Shown here piece by piece: positions 14,980-23,985 of a stretch of 48,346 nt of DNA (the first letter of the stretch is position 1; the number at the start of each line of letters is the position of its first letter). The notes beneath the pieces are model-generated. The model had not been told where the DNA came from, ran no database searches, and saw only the letters and a program-made list of their open reading frames with translations. The translations under genes and the position numbers were made by a program. The stretch is from the NCBI RefSeq assembly GCF_000412185.1, contig NZ_ASJA01000020.1, positions 1 through 48,346 on the forward strand, given 5' to 3'. The DNA comes from Euryhalocaulis caribicus. Its GTDB lineage: Bacteria; Pseudomonadota; Alphaproteobacteria; Caulobacterales; Maricaulaceae.

Positions 14980-15471
14980 CTAGTTAAGGCGTTTTTCCAG
15001 ATCGGAGAGGCTGGATTTCAGGATCGCGTCGCGGCCCTTTTCGTCCAGCTTGTCGCGGATCAGGGCCTCGGCGGCCGCGACCGCCTGATCGGCGGCGGCG
15101 GCGCGGACTTCCGCGGCAGCCTGTTTTTCGGCCTGGGCGATCTTGGCCTCGGCCATCACCGCGCGGCGCTCCAGACGGTCCTCCAGGTCCTTGCGGGCCT
15201 GTTCGCGGATGCGCGTGGCTTCCTTCTTGGCCTGGGAGACGATGGTCTCCGCCTCGGTCTCGGCCTCGCGCTGACGGCGCTGATAGGAGGCCAGAAGCTC
15301 CTGCGCCTCTTCCCGCATGCGGCGGGCGTCTTCCAACTCGTCCGCGATCTTCTGGGCGCGGTCATCAAGGCGCGAGCCCAGCGATCCCGGCACCTTGAAA
15401 TAGAACAGGACGACAAAGAACAGGATCAGCCCGACAGTCGCGATGAAGGCCGGATCAGAAATGAATGCCAT
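14980..15471 (-). CDS. atpF: ATP synthase F0 subunit b
   Basis: A 163-residue subunit: one N-terminal membrane helix (DPAFIATVGLILFFVVLFYF) followed by a long charged helix (about residues 30-140: DDRAQKIADELEDARRMREEAQELL and on) that forms the peripheral stalk and holds the F1 head still against the a-c rotor. The length is usual. It is the last of five F0 genes here and pairs with b-prime to make the heterodimeric stalk found in alphaproteobacteria and phototrophs. The F1 genes are not in the window. Confidence 0.95.
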   Translation of the reverse strand: MAFISDPAFIATVGLILFFVVLFYFKVPGSLGSRLDDRAQKIADELEDARRMREEAQELLASYQRRQREAETEAETIVSQAKKEATRIREQARKDLEDRLERRAVMAEAKIAQAEKQAAAEVRAAAADQAVAAAEALIRDKLDEKGRDAILKSSLSDLEKRLN

Positions 15472-15498
15472 AGCGGTTTCCTCGTCTCGTCCTTCGCC

Positions 15499-16029
15499 CT
15501 AGCCCCGGGAGGCCGCTTTCACGGCCTTCTGGGCTTCGGCGTCCGTCGGGGCCTTGCCGATCAGTTTCTCGACAATGGCCGAGGTCGCCGAACCGGCAAT
15601 TTCCTGAACATGGGCCAGCGCTTCGGCTTTCGCCTCGCGGATGCGGGACTCGGCCTCTTCGTGCTTGGCGTCCATCTCCGCTTCGACCTTGCCGGTCTCT
15701 TCGGCGATTTCCGCGTCAATCTTGGCCTTGGCGTCGGCGGCGATGGTGTGCGCCTTGGCGCGGGCGTCAGCCAGCGCGTTCTCGTAAGCCGTGGCCGCCG
15801 CCTTGGCTTCTTCGTTCAGGCGGCCCGCCTCGTCCAGATCGTCGGCGATCTTGTCGCGGCGCTCTTCCAGGATCTGGCCAAGACGCGGCAGCAGGAAGCG
15901 CGACAGCACGAGGTAGAGCAGGCCGAACGAGACGACCAGCCAGAACAGCTGCGAGCCGAAATATTGCGGATCGAACGGCGGAAAGACGCCGTGGGCCTCC
16001 GTGGCCCCATGCGTTTCAGGCGCGGCCAT
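15499..16029 (-). CDS. atpF': ATP synthase F0 subunit b-prime
   Basis: A 176-residue b-like subunit with a longer N-terminus ([21 protein letters not shown]), the membrane segment [19 protein letters not shown] at about 29-47, and a coiled stalk beginning [23 protein letters not shown] choose ATG 16029 because AAGGAG stands 7 bases upstream; a GTG six bases earlier would touch that ribosome site. It forms the stalk heterodimer with AtpF, whose gene follows after 27 bases. Confidence 0.94.
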   Translation of the reverse strand: MAAPETHGATEAHGVFPPFDPQYFGSQLFWLVVSFGLLYLVLSRFLLPRLGQILEERRDKIADDLDEAGRLNEEAKAAATAYENALADARAKAHTIAADAKAKIDAEIAEETGKVEAEMDAKHEEAESRIREAKAEALAHVQEIAGSATSAIVEKLIGKAPTDAEAQKAVKAASRG

Positions 16030-16093
16030 GGCCACACTCCTTCAAGAAAATACGGCTCCCGCGCGCCCGTTCAGCAGGCGCGCGGGAAACGGA

Positions 16094-16321
16094 TTAAAGC
16101 GCGAACAGCAGCAGCAGGGCGATCAGCAGGGAGAAGATGCCCAGGGCTTCCGTCACGGCGAAGCCGAAGATCAGGTTGCCGAACTGCGCCGGCGCGGCCG
16201 ACGGGTTGCGCATGGCGGCTTGCAAGAAGCTGCCGAAGATGTTGCCGACGCCAATGGCGGCGCCGAGCATGCCGAGGCAGGCCAGGCCCGCACCGATGAA
16301 TTTAGCCGCTTCCGCTTCCAT
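16094..16321 (-). CDS. atpE: ATP synthase F0 subunit c
   Basis: A 75-residue two-helix proteolipid forming the rotor ring. The first helix carries the glycine pattern [13 protein letters not shown], the polar loop is [12 protein letters not shown], and the proton-carrying carboxylate is E58 in AVTEALGIF. The absence of extra polar residues beside E58 points to proton rather than sodium coupling. Good GAGGAG ribosome site before ATG 16321. Confidence 0.97.
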   Translation of the reverse strand: MEAEAAKFIGAGLACLGMLGAAIGVGNIFGSFLQAAMRNPSAAPAQFGNLIFGFAVTEALGIFSLLIALLLLFAL

Positions 16322-16376
16322 TTGAATGCTCCTCTTCGATCGGGGAAGTTGGCGAATAGAAAACGCGTTGTCCGTT

Positions 16377-17129
16377 TTAGTGTCCCGGGTGCAGCGCGTC
16401 GTTGAGATAGATGCAGGTCAGGATCGCGAAGACGTAGGCCTGCAGGAAAGCCACAAGGAATTCAAGCGCGGTCAGGGCCACGGTCATGAACAGGGGCAGG
16501 GACGCGCCAAGCACGCCCACCAGCCCGATGCCCGCCATGGAGGCCACGAAACCGGCGAAAACCTTCAGAAGGATGTGTCCGGCCAGCATGTTCGCAAACA
16601 GACGGACCGAGTGGCTGACCGGGCGGGAAATGAACGAGATCACCTCGATCAGCACGACAAAGGGAAGAATATAGATCGGCACGCCGGAGGGCACGAAAAC
16701 CCGCAGGAAGCCGAAGCCGTTCTTGAACACGCCGTAGCCGATCACGATGAAGAAAACGAGAAGGGCCAGGGCGGACGTCACCACGATCTGGGCGGTCGTG
16801 GTGAAGAAATACGGGAACATGCCCAGCATGTTGGCCATCAGAATGAAGCCGAACAGGGTGAACACGAACGGGAAGAAGCGCAGACCGTCAGAGCCGGCGG
16901 TGGAGCGGATCATGTCCGCCACGAATTCGTAGGAAATCTCCGCCATGGACTGCATGCGGCCGGGGACCAGCGCGCGGCGCGAGGTGGAGACCATCAGCAG
17001 CAGGATGATCGCGGCGCTGGCCAGCACCATAAAGAGGCTGGAATTGGTGAATGTCAGGTCCAGCGGGCCAACCAGAATCGGTTCGCCAATGGTCTGGATC
17101 TGAAACTGATGCGTCGGATCTTTTGCCAC
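16377..17129 (-). CDS. atpB: ATP synthase F0 subunit a
   Basis: A 250-residue membrane protein forming the proton half-channels next to the c ring. The essential arginine is R176 in [14 protein letters not shown], and the block [20 protein letters not shown] with [19 protein letters not shown] near the C-terminus is typical. It starts with GTG at 17129, after a GAGGAGG ribosome site about 9 bases upstream. It follows atpI by 48 bases on the minus strand. Confidence 0.97.
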   Translation of the reverse strand: MAKDPTHQFQIQTIGEPILVGPLDLTFTNSSLFMVLASAAIILLLMVSTSRRALVPGRMQSMAEISYEFVADMIRSTAGSDGLRFFPFVFTLFGFILMANMLGMFPYFFTTTAQIVVTSALALLVFFIVIGYGVFKNGFGFLRVFVPSGVPIYILPFVVLIEVISFISRPVSHSVRLFANMLAGHILLKVFAGFVASMAGIGLVGVLGASLPLFMTVALTALEFLVAFLQAYVFAILTCIYLNDALHPGH

Positions 17130-17177
17130 GCCCGAGGCCTCCTCGCGCCGGACCTCGCCTGATCCGGCCTTAATTCC

Positions 17178-17522
17178 TTACGCGCCGTCGGGCGGCGAGC
17201 CCTTGGCGTTCAAATCCTGCGCCGCGCGCACGACGTTTCTCACGCCCGCGGCAAATCCAAGCATGGCGCCGATAAACAGCCCCCAGGGCGGCGCGCCAGT
17301 GGCCAGATCGACCAGGAAACCCAAACCCGCGCCGATCAGCACGCCCGCCGCAAACTCTCCGCCGTAACGGAGCCCTGCGGCCAGTCCGCCGCGTTCCGCC
17401 TCGCTCGGCTCCCGTTTCGCGTTTTGCGCCTGATGCGTGGCGCGGCGCGCTTGGAGCCGTTGTTCGAATTCGTCGAGTTCGCTGATTGAGGCGTCGCGCT
17501 TTGGCTTGTTCGGGTCAGACAT
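17178..17522 (-). CDS. atpI: AtpI-like ATP synthase assembly protein
   Basis: A 114-residue protein with a charged cytosolic N-terminus (ISELDEFEQRLQARRATHQ) and two membrane segments near residues 52-72 and 79-98, with conserved glycines (LRYGGEFAAGVLIGAGLGFLVD). It is the first gene of the F0 operon, the usual place for AtpI, which helps assemble the c ring or supply Mg2+/Ca2+. The alphaproteobacterial version is short and often annotated AtpI/AtpQ family. Transcription probably begins at the promoter at 17561-17589. Confidence 0.9.
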   Translation of the reverse strand: MSDPNKPKRDASISELDEFEQRLQARRATHQAQNAKREPSEAERGGLAAGLRYGGEFAAGVLIGAGLGFLVDLATGAPPWGLFIGAMLGFAAGVRNVVRAAQDLNAKGSPPDGA

Positions 17523-17560
17523 GGTCTTTGACCGTCCAGCATCCCAGCCGGACGCCGCGG

Positions 17561-17589
17561 AAACTACCCACGCCCTTGCATGAAGTCAA
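17561..17589 (-). promoter_or_regulatory. Candidate promoter of the F0 operon
   Basis: On the minus strand TTGACT (17584-17589) is followed after exactly 17 bases by TAGTTT (17561-17566), 38 bases before the atpI start. The -35 hexamer is the same TTGACT as in the gcv promoter candidate. The -10 keeps only the first T, second A and last T of the consensus. Confidence 0.6.
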
Positions 17590-17632
17590 GAAAGGGGCGC
17601 CGCGTGTTATCATCCTGTTTTAAAAGGTAAAA

Positions 17633-20600
17633 TTACTCCGCCGCCGCCAGCTGTTCAGCGCGCGCGAGATCGACGGAGACAATCTGGGACACGCCCTGCT
17701 CGGCCATGGTCACGCCGAACAGGCGATCGGCCCGCGCCATCGTCACCGCATTATGGGTAATAATCAGGAAGCGCGTCTGGGTCCGGCGGGTCATTTCGTC
17801 CAGCATATCGCAGAAACGGCCGACATTGGCGTCGTCCAGCGGCGCGTCCACCTCGTCCAGCACGCAGAGCGGCGCCGGGTTGGACAGGAACACCGCGAAA
17901 ATCAGCGCCGTGGCGGTCAGGGCCTGCTCGCCGCCCGACATCAGGGACAGCGCGGCCAGCCGCTTGCCCGGGGGCGAGGCGAAGATTTCCAGGCCGGCTT
18001 CCAGCGGATCCTCGCTCTCGGTCAGCTCCAGATGCGCTTCGCCGCCCTCGAACAGGGTCTGGAAGAGGCTCTGGAAATGGCCGTTGATGACCTCGAACGC
18101 TTCCAGCAGCCGGTTACGGCCTTCCTCGTTCAGCTTCTCGACGCCGCCCCGCAGCTTGGAGATGGCGGCGACCAGATCCTCGCGGTCGGTCTCCAGCGAA
18201 CCGCGGCGTTCCTCGATTTCCTGCGATTCGATGTCGGAACGCAGATTGACCTCGCCAATGGATTCGCGGCCGCGCTTGGCCTTTTCCAGCTGGCTCTCCG
18301 CCTGATCGGCGGTGAGGTTCGCCTCCATCAGCTCGCCCGCCCGTTCGGGCAGGTCCGCCGGGGCGCATTCCAGATTCTTCTCGATCTCGGCGCGGCGCTC
18401 CTCAAGGCGCTCTTCCGCGCCGGCTCGTTTCTGTTGCGCCGCCGCGCTCTGTTCGCGCAGCGCGGCGTGGCGGTTTTCGGCTTCGCGCGCGGCGCGGGCG
18501 GCGGTCTGGGCGGCGGCTTCCGCCTCGGCCAGAGCATCGGCGGCTTTCGCCGCGCGCTCTTCCGCTTCCTTCAACTCGCCCTGCAGGCCCTGGGCGCGCT
18601 CTTCGATTTCGTGGGGCTGGTCCTTGGCGGCGGAGCGGGCGTTTTGCGCCTCTTCCAGCAGCCCGGCCAGTTCGTCTATGCGCCGGCCGGCGTTCTCGCC
18701 GCGGCGGCTCCATTGCTCGCGGTCGCTCTTGATCGATTGCAGGCGGGATTCGCGGCGTTGCGCCTCGCCCCGCAGGGAATCGTAAGCGGCGCGGGCCTCG
18801 GCGGCGGCGTTGCGCAGCGCGTTCGTTTCCTCGCGCGCGGCCTCGATCTCAGACTCGTCAATATCGTCGCTGGCGGTTTCGGCCAGCGCGGCCTGCGCGG
18901 TTTCCAGCTCGCTATCGAGATTATCCGCTTCGTCGGCCAGCCGGGTCAGGCGGTCTTCCAGCGCCGCGCGCTTGCGTTCGGTTTCGGCCTGCGCCCCGGC
19001 TTCGCGGTCGAGCGCCTTACGGTTCTCGCCAACCTTGCGGTCGGTTTCCGCCATGTCGCGGCGGGCGGCGCGCAGCGCCTCCACGGCGACGCGATTGTGA
19101 TTGACCGCGCCGTCCCGCGCCTCGCGCGCCGCGGTCAGGGCGGCCTCGGCGGCCTCGCGCTCGGCGGCCAGCTGTTTCAGGCGCGTGCGCTGTTCCAGCC
19201 GCGCGGCGGCGGCCGACGGCGTGCCGGCGGCGCTGCGATAGCCGTCCCAGCGCCACAGTCCGCCATCGGGGCTGACCAGGCGCTGTCCCGGCTTCAGGTC
19301 ATTGACCAGCGCGGCGGCCGCGCCGGCCTCCGCGACGCCAACCTGTGACAGGCGCGCGGCGAGTTCCGGCGGCGCCTCGACGAAATCCGATAGCGGCTTG
19401 GCGCCGGCGGGCAGGGCGGAGTCGGGCTTTGCCGCGCCGGCCCATTGCCGCGCCGCTTCGCCGCCCACGGCCGCGTTCAGGTCATCGCCCAGCGCGGCGG
19501 CGAGGGCGTGTTCATAGCCGGCCTCGGCGCGGACGCGGGCCAGGGCGGGCTCCCAGTCCCGGCTGTCTTCGCTTTGCAGAGCGCGTTCCAGGCCCCGGGC
19601 CTCGGCCTCCAGCGCGCCGGCGTTTTCGCGGGCCTCGTTGAAGGCGCGCTGAGAGTCGCGTTCGGATTGGGCGGCTTCCTCGGCGTTCTGTTCGGCGCGC
19701 TCCAGCGCCTCGCGCGCGGCCTCGGCCGCGCCCTGCGCCTTGTTCAGATGGGCGCGGAACATGTCCAGCTGGTCGGCGCTGTCGGGATCGTCCAGTTCGG
19801 CCAGCGATTTGCGGGTCTGGTCGCGCTCGGCGGCGAGACGGCGGACACGCTGATCCAGTTGTTCGGCGTGGCGGCGGGCCGCCTGTTCGCGGGCGCGCGC
19901 GGCGGCGGCCTGTGATGTCAGGTCGGACAGGCGCGCTTCCGCCTCGTCGCGTTTCGCGGCGGCGTCCTCATGCGCGGCTTTCGCCGTCTGCAGGCGCTTC
20001 GCCTCGTTCTCCGCTCCGGCGGCCAGCTCCGCGGCTTCGGCGTCCAGACGCTCCAGCGCCTGTTTTGCGTCGGCGGCGATGTCCTCCTCGCGCTGGCGGC
20101 TGGCGGTCATTTCATTGATGCGCGCTTCGATCCGCTCCAGCTCGGCGCGCGCTTCGCGGGCGTCGCGGTCGATGGCGTCGCGCTTGATCTGCACATGACG
20201 CAGAACGGCGGAGGCTTCGGCGTCGGCCTGACGGGCTTCGGGCAGGGCCGTTTCGGACGTGCTGGCCTGCGCCCGGGCGGAAGCCGCTTCCTCCGAGGTT
20301 TCGTTCACTTCGGCGGCGATGCGGCGAAGGTCCGCGTCAGCCTCTTGAAGTCCGCGCTCGGCGGCGGTCCATTTCAGGTGCTGGATCAGCGCTTCGAGGC
20401 GGCGGATCTCCGCGCCCAGCCGGCGATAGCGGGAAGCCTGACGGGACTGGCGCTTGAGCTTGGCCAGTTCGCCTTCCAGCCGCCCCAGCTCCTCGTCCAG
20501 CCGGTCCAGATTGGCCTCGGCGGCGCGAAGCTTCAGCTCCGCCTCGTGACGGCGGGCGTGCAGGCCGGCAATGCCCGCGGCTTCCTCCAGCACGCGGCGG

Positions 20601-21079
20601 CGGTTCTGCGGCTTGGCGGAGACCAGTTCGGAGACCTGCCCCTGCCGCACCAGCGCCGGGGAATTGGCCCCGGTGGACGCGTCGGCGAACAGAAGCTGCA
20701 CGTCCTTGGCCCGCATCTCCTTGCCGTTGATGCGGTAGGCGGACCCGCCGCCGCGCGTGATGCGGCGGCTGATTTCCAGCTCCTGGGCGTGTTCGAAGGG
20801 CGCGGGGGCCTTGCCCTCGTCATTCTCGATGACCAGCGTGACTTCGGCGTGGTTGCGGGCCGGGCGGCGGCCCGTGCCGGCGAAGATCACGTCCTCCATC
20901 CCCGCCCCGCGCAGCGCCTTGGCGGAGGTCGCCCCCATCACCCAGCGCACGGATTCGAACAGGTTGGACTTGCCGCAGCCGTTCGGCCCCACAACGCCGG
21001 TCAGCCCCGGTTCGATCCGGATATCCACCGGATCGACGAAGGACTTGAAGCCTGCAATGCGGAGCTGGCGGAATTTCAC
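17633..21079 (-). CDS. smc: Chromosome segregation ATPase SMC
   Basis: A 1148-residue SMC protein, which entraps and extrudes DNA loops to compact and segregate the chromosome. The head begins FRQLRIAGFKSFVDPVDI with Walker A GPNGCGKSN at 31-39; the C-terminal half-head has the ABC signature LMSGGEQ at about 1047-1053, Walker B LCVLDEVDAPLD near 1072-1083 and the switch ITHN. Two long coiled coils rich in Ala/Glu/Arg flank the hinge (about residues 490-640, with SDFVEAPPELAARL and PGQRLVSPDGGLWRWDGY). GTG start at 21079. It lies 14 bases after the DsbA-like gene. ScpA/ScpB are not here. The long alanine-rich coils explain large mirror-frame open frames on the other strand. Confidence 0.97.
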   Translation of the reverse strand: MKFRQLRIAGFKSFVDPVDIRIEPGLTGVVGPNGCGKSNLFESVRWVMGATSAKALRGAGMEDVIFAGTGRRPARNHAEVTLVIENDEGKAPAPFEHAQELEISRRITRGGGSAYRINGKEMRAKDVQLLFADASTGANSPALVRQGQVSELVSAKPQNRRRVLEEAAGIAGLHARRHEAELKLRAAEANLDRLDEELGRLEGELAKLKRQSRQASRYRRLGAEIRRLEALIQHLKWTAAERGLQEADADLRRIAAEVNETSEEAASARAQASTSETALPEARQADAEASAVLRHVQIKRDAIDRDAREARAELERIEARINEMTASRQREEDIAADAKQALERLDAEAAELAAGAENEAKRLQTAKAAHEDAAAKRDEAEARLSDLTSQAAAARAREQAARRHAEQLDQRVRRLAAERDQTRKSLAELDDPDSADQLDMFRAHLNKAQGAAEAAREALERAEQNAEEAAQSERDSQRAFNEARENAGALEAEARGLERALQSEDSRDWEPALARVRAEAGYEHALAAALGDDLNAAVGGEAARQWAGAAKPDSALPAGAKPLSDFVEAPPELAARLSQVGVAEAGAAAALVNDLKPGQRLVSPDGGLWRWDGYRSAAGTPSAAAARLEQRTRLKQLAAEREAAEAALTAAREARDGAVNHNRVAVEALRAARRDMAETDRKVGENRKALDREAGAQAETERKRAALEDRLTRLADEADNLDSELETAQAALAETASDDIDESEIEAAREETNALRNAAAEARAAYDSLRGEAQRRESRLQSIKSDREQWSRRGENAGRRIDELAGLLEEAQNARSAAKDQPHEIEERAQGLQGELKEAEERAAKAADALAEAEAAAQTAARAAREAENRHAALREQSAAAQQKRAGAEERLEERRAEIEKNLECAPADLPERAGELMEANLTADQAESQLEKAKRGRESIGEVNLRSDIESQEIEERRGSLETDREDLVAAISKLRGGVEKLNEEGRNRLLEAFEVINGHFQSLFQTLFEGGEAHLELTESEDPLEAGLEIFASPPGKRLAALSLMSGGEQALTATALIFAVFLSNPAPLCVLDEVDAPLDDANVGRFCDMLDEMTRRTQTRFLIITHNAVTMARADRLFGVTMAEQGVSQIVSVDLARAEQLAAAE

Positions 21080-21093
21080 AGCCTGGTCGCGCC

Positions 21094-21807
21094 TTATCCT
21101 TCCGCCGGCGTCGCGGCGTCTTCGCCGTCTTCGCCCGCGTCTTCTTCAGACGGCGGCGGGGCCTGGTCGCCCAGCAGCGGCGCGAACTTCTCGTCAAAGA
21201 AGCTGAGCGCCCGCGCGCCGGCATAGGTCTCGCCGTCGATGATGAAGGTGGGGGTGGAGCTCACATTGAACTTGGCGGAGGCCTCGTCGACGACATCGTT
21301 GATGCGGTTGATCTGTTCCTCGTCCCGGATGCAGGCGTCGAATTCCTCTTCATCGATCCCGGCGGCGCGGGCGATATTCAGAAGCTCCTCGCGCGGCTCC
21401 TGCGAGCGGACGATCTGCTCCTGCCGTTCAAACAGCGTGTCCAGCACGTCGTAATACTGGCTGTCCGGCGCGCAGCGCGCGACCAGGAAGCCGGCCATGG
21501 CCAGCGGCACGGGCGGGGTGGGCAGTTCGCGGAACGTGTATTTCACCAGCCCGGTATCGACATATTTCTCCTTCACCTCCGGCCACGTCGTCTCGTGGAA
21601 GGCCGCGCAGTGCGGGCAGGTGACCGAGGCGTATTCGATCAGAAGCACGGGCGCGTCGGCGTCGCCCAGGATGATGTCGTCCGCGCGCTGGTTCTCGGCC
21701 AGCGGGCCGTCGGCGCTGGCGCCGTCTCCGCCCCCGCACGCGGCGAGGAGGAGGGCCGGCGCGGCGATGGCCGCGGTCAGAAGGCTGCGTCTGGTGGCTG
21801 TGTTCAC
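21094..21807 (-). CDS. DsbA-like thioredoxin-fold lipoprotein
   Basis: A 237-residue envelope disulfide-oxidoreductase-like protein. It starts with GTG 21807, seven bases after GGAG. The signal carries twin arginines (TRRSLL) and a lipobox ending LLAAC with Cys24, so it may be a Tat-exported lipoprotein. The active site is CPHC at 64-67, with the cis-proline segment SSTPTFIIDG near residue 189. A long acidic tail (PPPSEEDAGEDGEDAATPAEG) ends the protein. Members of this DSBA-like group form or reshuffle disulfides, or act as reductases; the direction is not clear from CPHC alone. Between dciA and smc on one strand, a common alphaproteobacterial neighbourhood. Confidence 0.92.
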   Translation of the reverse strand: MNTATRRSLLTAAIAAPALLLAACGGGDGASADGPLAENQRADDIILGDADAPVLLIEYASVTCPHCAAFHETTWPEVKEKYVDTGLVKYTFRELPTPPVPLAMAGFLVARCAPDSQYYDVLDTLFERQEQIVRSQEPREELLNIARAAGIDEEEFDACIRDEEQINRINDVVDEASAKFNVSSTPTFIIDGETYAGARALSFFDEKFAPLLGDQAPPPSEEDAGEDGEDAATPAEG

Positions 21808-21868
21808 GTCAAATCTCCGCTCAATCCTTAATAAATCCGCCGATTCTCTTGAGTCTGGCAAGCTCGGC

Positions 21869-22417
21869 TCATGGGGCGCTGCGCGAAAGCACCGCCCGGC
21901 CGAGCCGTTGCAGCGCCGCGCGAAGGCGTTCGGACTCGATCCCGTGCAGCGAGTTTTCCAGCGATTGCGTCTCGCTGGGCGTCAGGCCGCGGCGGACGGG
22001 CGGGGCCTTTTTCGGGGTCATGGCCGGCTTGAAGCTCAGCGGCCCTTGCTGGAAGGCGATGCGGGCAATCGCGCCTTCGCCGCAATAAAGGTTCGCCCGC
22101 TCGATCAGGCGCGGCGTCTCCGCCTGCAGCAGCGTGGCGGCGGGCCCGCGCGTGCGCAGGGTCAGGGTGCCGCCCTTGCGTCCGCGCGTCAGTTTCACCG
22201 GCCGCGCCAGCTTCGAGAGACGCTCGCCCGCAATCTCGTTCCAGTGTTCCGTGATTTCAGTCAGACCCGGCCCATATTTCTTCGCCAGCGGCCGCAGGAC
22301 GGCGGCCACGGCGCGCCCGGCCTGCGGCGCCGGCTTGATCGCCGCACGTCCGCGCGCGCTATTCAGGCGCTGCAAGGCGGTGCGGGAATCGAGACGGGGC
22401 GGACGCATGGGAGCCAT
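21869..22417 (-). CDS. dciA: DciA-like helicase loader (DUF721)
   Basis: A 182-residue basic protein with the DUF721 domain at about residues 30-115 (AVAAVLRPLAKKYGPGLTEITEHWNEIAGERLSKLARPVKL, then TLTLRTRGPAATLLQAETPRLIERANLYCGEGAIARIAF). DciA is the loader of the replicative helicase DnaB in most bacteria lacking DnaC. The domain here sits in the N-terminal half and the C-terminal 60 residues look unstructured. I take ATG 22417, with GAGG 9 bases upstream; ATG 22408 is possible. It is divergent from mutY, 47 bp away. Confidence 0.88.
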   Translation of the reverse strand: MAPMRPPRLDSRTALQRLNSARGRAAIKPAPQAGRAVAAVLRPLAKKYGPGLTEITEHWNEIAGERLSKLARPVKLTRGRKGGTLTLRTRGPAATLLQAETPRLIERANLYCGEGAIARIAFQQGPLSFKPAMTPKKAPPVRRGLTPSETQSLENSLHGIESERLRAALQRLGRAVLSRSAP

Positions 22418-22464
22418 GGCCGCAAGCCTCGCTTTTCGCGCCGCGGCGGTCCAGAGGGGAAGGC

Positions 22465-23532
22465 ATGAACGATCCACAGGGAAATGAAGGCCCGCCGGCC
22501 ATGCGCGCGGCGCTTCTGGCCTGGTATGACCGCCATGCCCGCAGCCTGCCCTGGCGCGCCCCGCCGGGATCGGGGAGCCGGACCGACCCCTATCGCGTCT
22601 GGCTGTCGGAAATCATGCTGCAGCAGACCACCGTGCCGCACGCCGCGCCCTACTTTGCCAAATTCACCGAACGCTGGCCGCGCGTGGAGGCTCTCGCCGC
22701 CGCCGACCGCGATGACGTGCTGGCCGCCTGGGCGGGGCTGGGCTACTACGCCCGCGCCCGAAACCTGCACAAATGCGCGCAGGCGCTGGCGGCGCAGGGC
22801 GGATTTCCGGAAACGGTCGAAGGGCTGAAGGCGCTGCCGGGGGTGGGCGACTATACCTCTGCCGCCATCGGCGCCATTGCGTTTGACCTCCCCCACGTTC
22901 CCGTGGACGGCAATGTGGAGCGGGTGATGGCGCGGATATTTGCCCTGGAAACGCCGCTGCCTGCCGCCAAGCCGGAGATAAGGGCGCTGGCCGCGCGCTT
23001 CGCCGCCGATGACCGGCCGGGCGATTTTGCGCAGGCCTTGATGGATCTGGGCGCGACGGTATGCACCCCGAAATCTCCCGCCTGCGCGCTGTGCCCGTGG
23101 CGGGACAATTGCGCGGCCTTCGCGCAGGGCGACCCCGCCGCTTATCCCAAACGCGCGCCCAAGAAGAAAAAGCCCCACCGTCAGGGCGTGGCGTTCTGGA
23201 TGCAGCGGGACGGCGCGGTGCTGCTGCGCCGTCAGCCGGACGAAGGCCTGCTGGGCGGCATGTGGCTGCCGCCCTCAACGCCATGGCGCGAAGAGGCATG
23301 GAGCGAAGGCGAGGCGCTGGGCCACGCGCCCGCCGCCGCCGAATGGGAAGATATCGGGGCGGAGGCCCGGCACGTCTTCACGCATTTTTCTCTGGGGCTG
23401 GAAATCTGGCGCGCGGCCGCCCCCGCCGGTTTTACGCCGGATGCGGAAGAACGGTTCGTGAAGCTGGAGGATTTGCCGGAAAGCGGCCTGCCGAGTGTCG
23501 GGCGCAAGGTGTGGAAACTGGCGGCGTCCTAG
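22465..23532 (+). CDS. mutY: A/G-specific adenine DNA glycosylase
   Basis: A 355-residue base-excision enzyme removing adenine mispaired with 8-oxoguanine. Catalytic Glu49 is in SEIMLQQT, the helix-hairpin-helix is LPGVGDYT (124-131), the catalytic Asp148 is in VDGNVERV, and the 4Fe-4S cluster is C200-x6-C207-x2-C210-x5-C216. The C-terminal NUDIX-like domain that reads 8-oxoG spans about 240-355 (GVAFWMQRDGAVLLRRQPDEGLLGGMWLPP, ARHVFTHFSL). GGGGAAGG precedes ATG 22465. The TAG stop shares CTAG 23529-23532 with the convergent ridA-like gene. Confidence 0.97.
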   Translation: MNDPQGNEGPPAMRAALLAWYDRHARSLPWRAPPGSGSRTDPYRVWLSEIMLQQTTVPHAAPYFAKFTERWPRVEALAAADRDDVLAAWAGLGYYARARNLHKCAQALAAQGGFPETVEGLKALPGVGDYTSAAIGAIAFDLPHVPVDGNVERVMARIFALETPLPAAKPEIRALAARFAADDRPGDFAQALMDLGATVCTPKSPACALCPWRDNCAAFAQGDPAAYPKRAPKKKKPHRQGVAFWMQRDGAVLLRRQPDEGLLGGMWLPPSTPWREEAWSEGEALGHAPAAAEWEDIGAEARHVFTHFSLGLEIWRAAAPAGFTPDAEERFVKLEDLPESGLPSVGRKVWKLAAS

Positions 23533-23972
23533 TCCTGTCCGCCCGCCCAGGCGATGCATTCCACCTCGACCGCCGCGCCCAGCGCCAGCCCATCGGCCCC
23601 CAGCGCGCTGCGCGCGGGATAGGCGCCGGCCTCGAAATAGCTCGCATAGACTTCGTTGAAGGCGGGCCATTCGGCCATGTCGTCCAGAAAGACGGTGCAT
23701 TTAACGACATCGCCGAAACCGAGGCCGCGGCGGTCCAGCGCCGCGCCGATATTATCCATGGTCTGGCGGGCCTCGGCGGCCATGCCGCCTTCCGCAAGGC
23801 TGGCTTCGCCCGGGATCGTGCCGATCATGCCGGACAGATAGAGAAATCCGCCCGCCTCGACGCTTTCGGAGAACGGGTAATCGGCCAGCGCCGGGTCCGG
23901 ACTGGGGTGATGCAGAGGATCAGCGCCTGCGCTGAGTGTCAGAGCGGCGAGGGCAATCAGCAGCGATGTCAT
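23529..23972 (-). CDS. RidA (YjgF)-family protein with signal peptide
   Basis: A 147-residue RidA-fold protein. Cytosolic RidA hydrolyses reactive enamine/imine intermediates; the catalytic arginine is kept in PARSALGADGLALGAAVEVECIAW and the core blocks GGFLYLSGMIGTIP and AARQTMDNIGAALDRRGLGFGDVVKCTVFLDDM are clear. Unusually it begins with MTSLLIALAALTLSAGADP, which looks like a cleavable signal peptide, so the protein may act in the periplasm. It is 13 bases downstream of marC on the same strand and overlaps the mutY stop. Confidence 0.9.
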   Translation of the reverse strand: MTSLLIALAALTLSAGADPLHHPSPDPALADYPFSESVEAGGFLYLSGMIGTIPGEASLAEGGMAAEARQTMDNIGAALDRRGLGFGDVVKCTVFLDDMAEWPAFNEVYASYFEAGAYPARSALGADGLALGAAVEVECIAWAGGQD

Positions 23973-23985
23973 GTCGGCGTCTCCG

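Noticed and set aside
17590-17632. TTTTAAAAGGTAAAATTA downstream of smc as terminator
   Set aside because: AT-rich and partly symmetric but without a stable stem; not supported.
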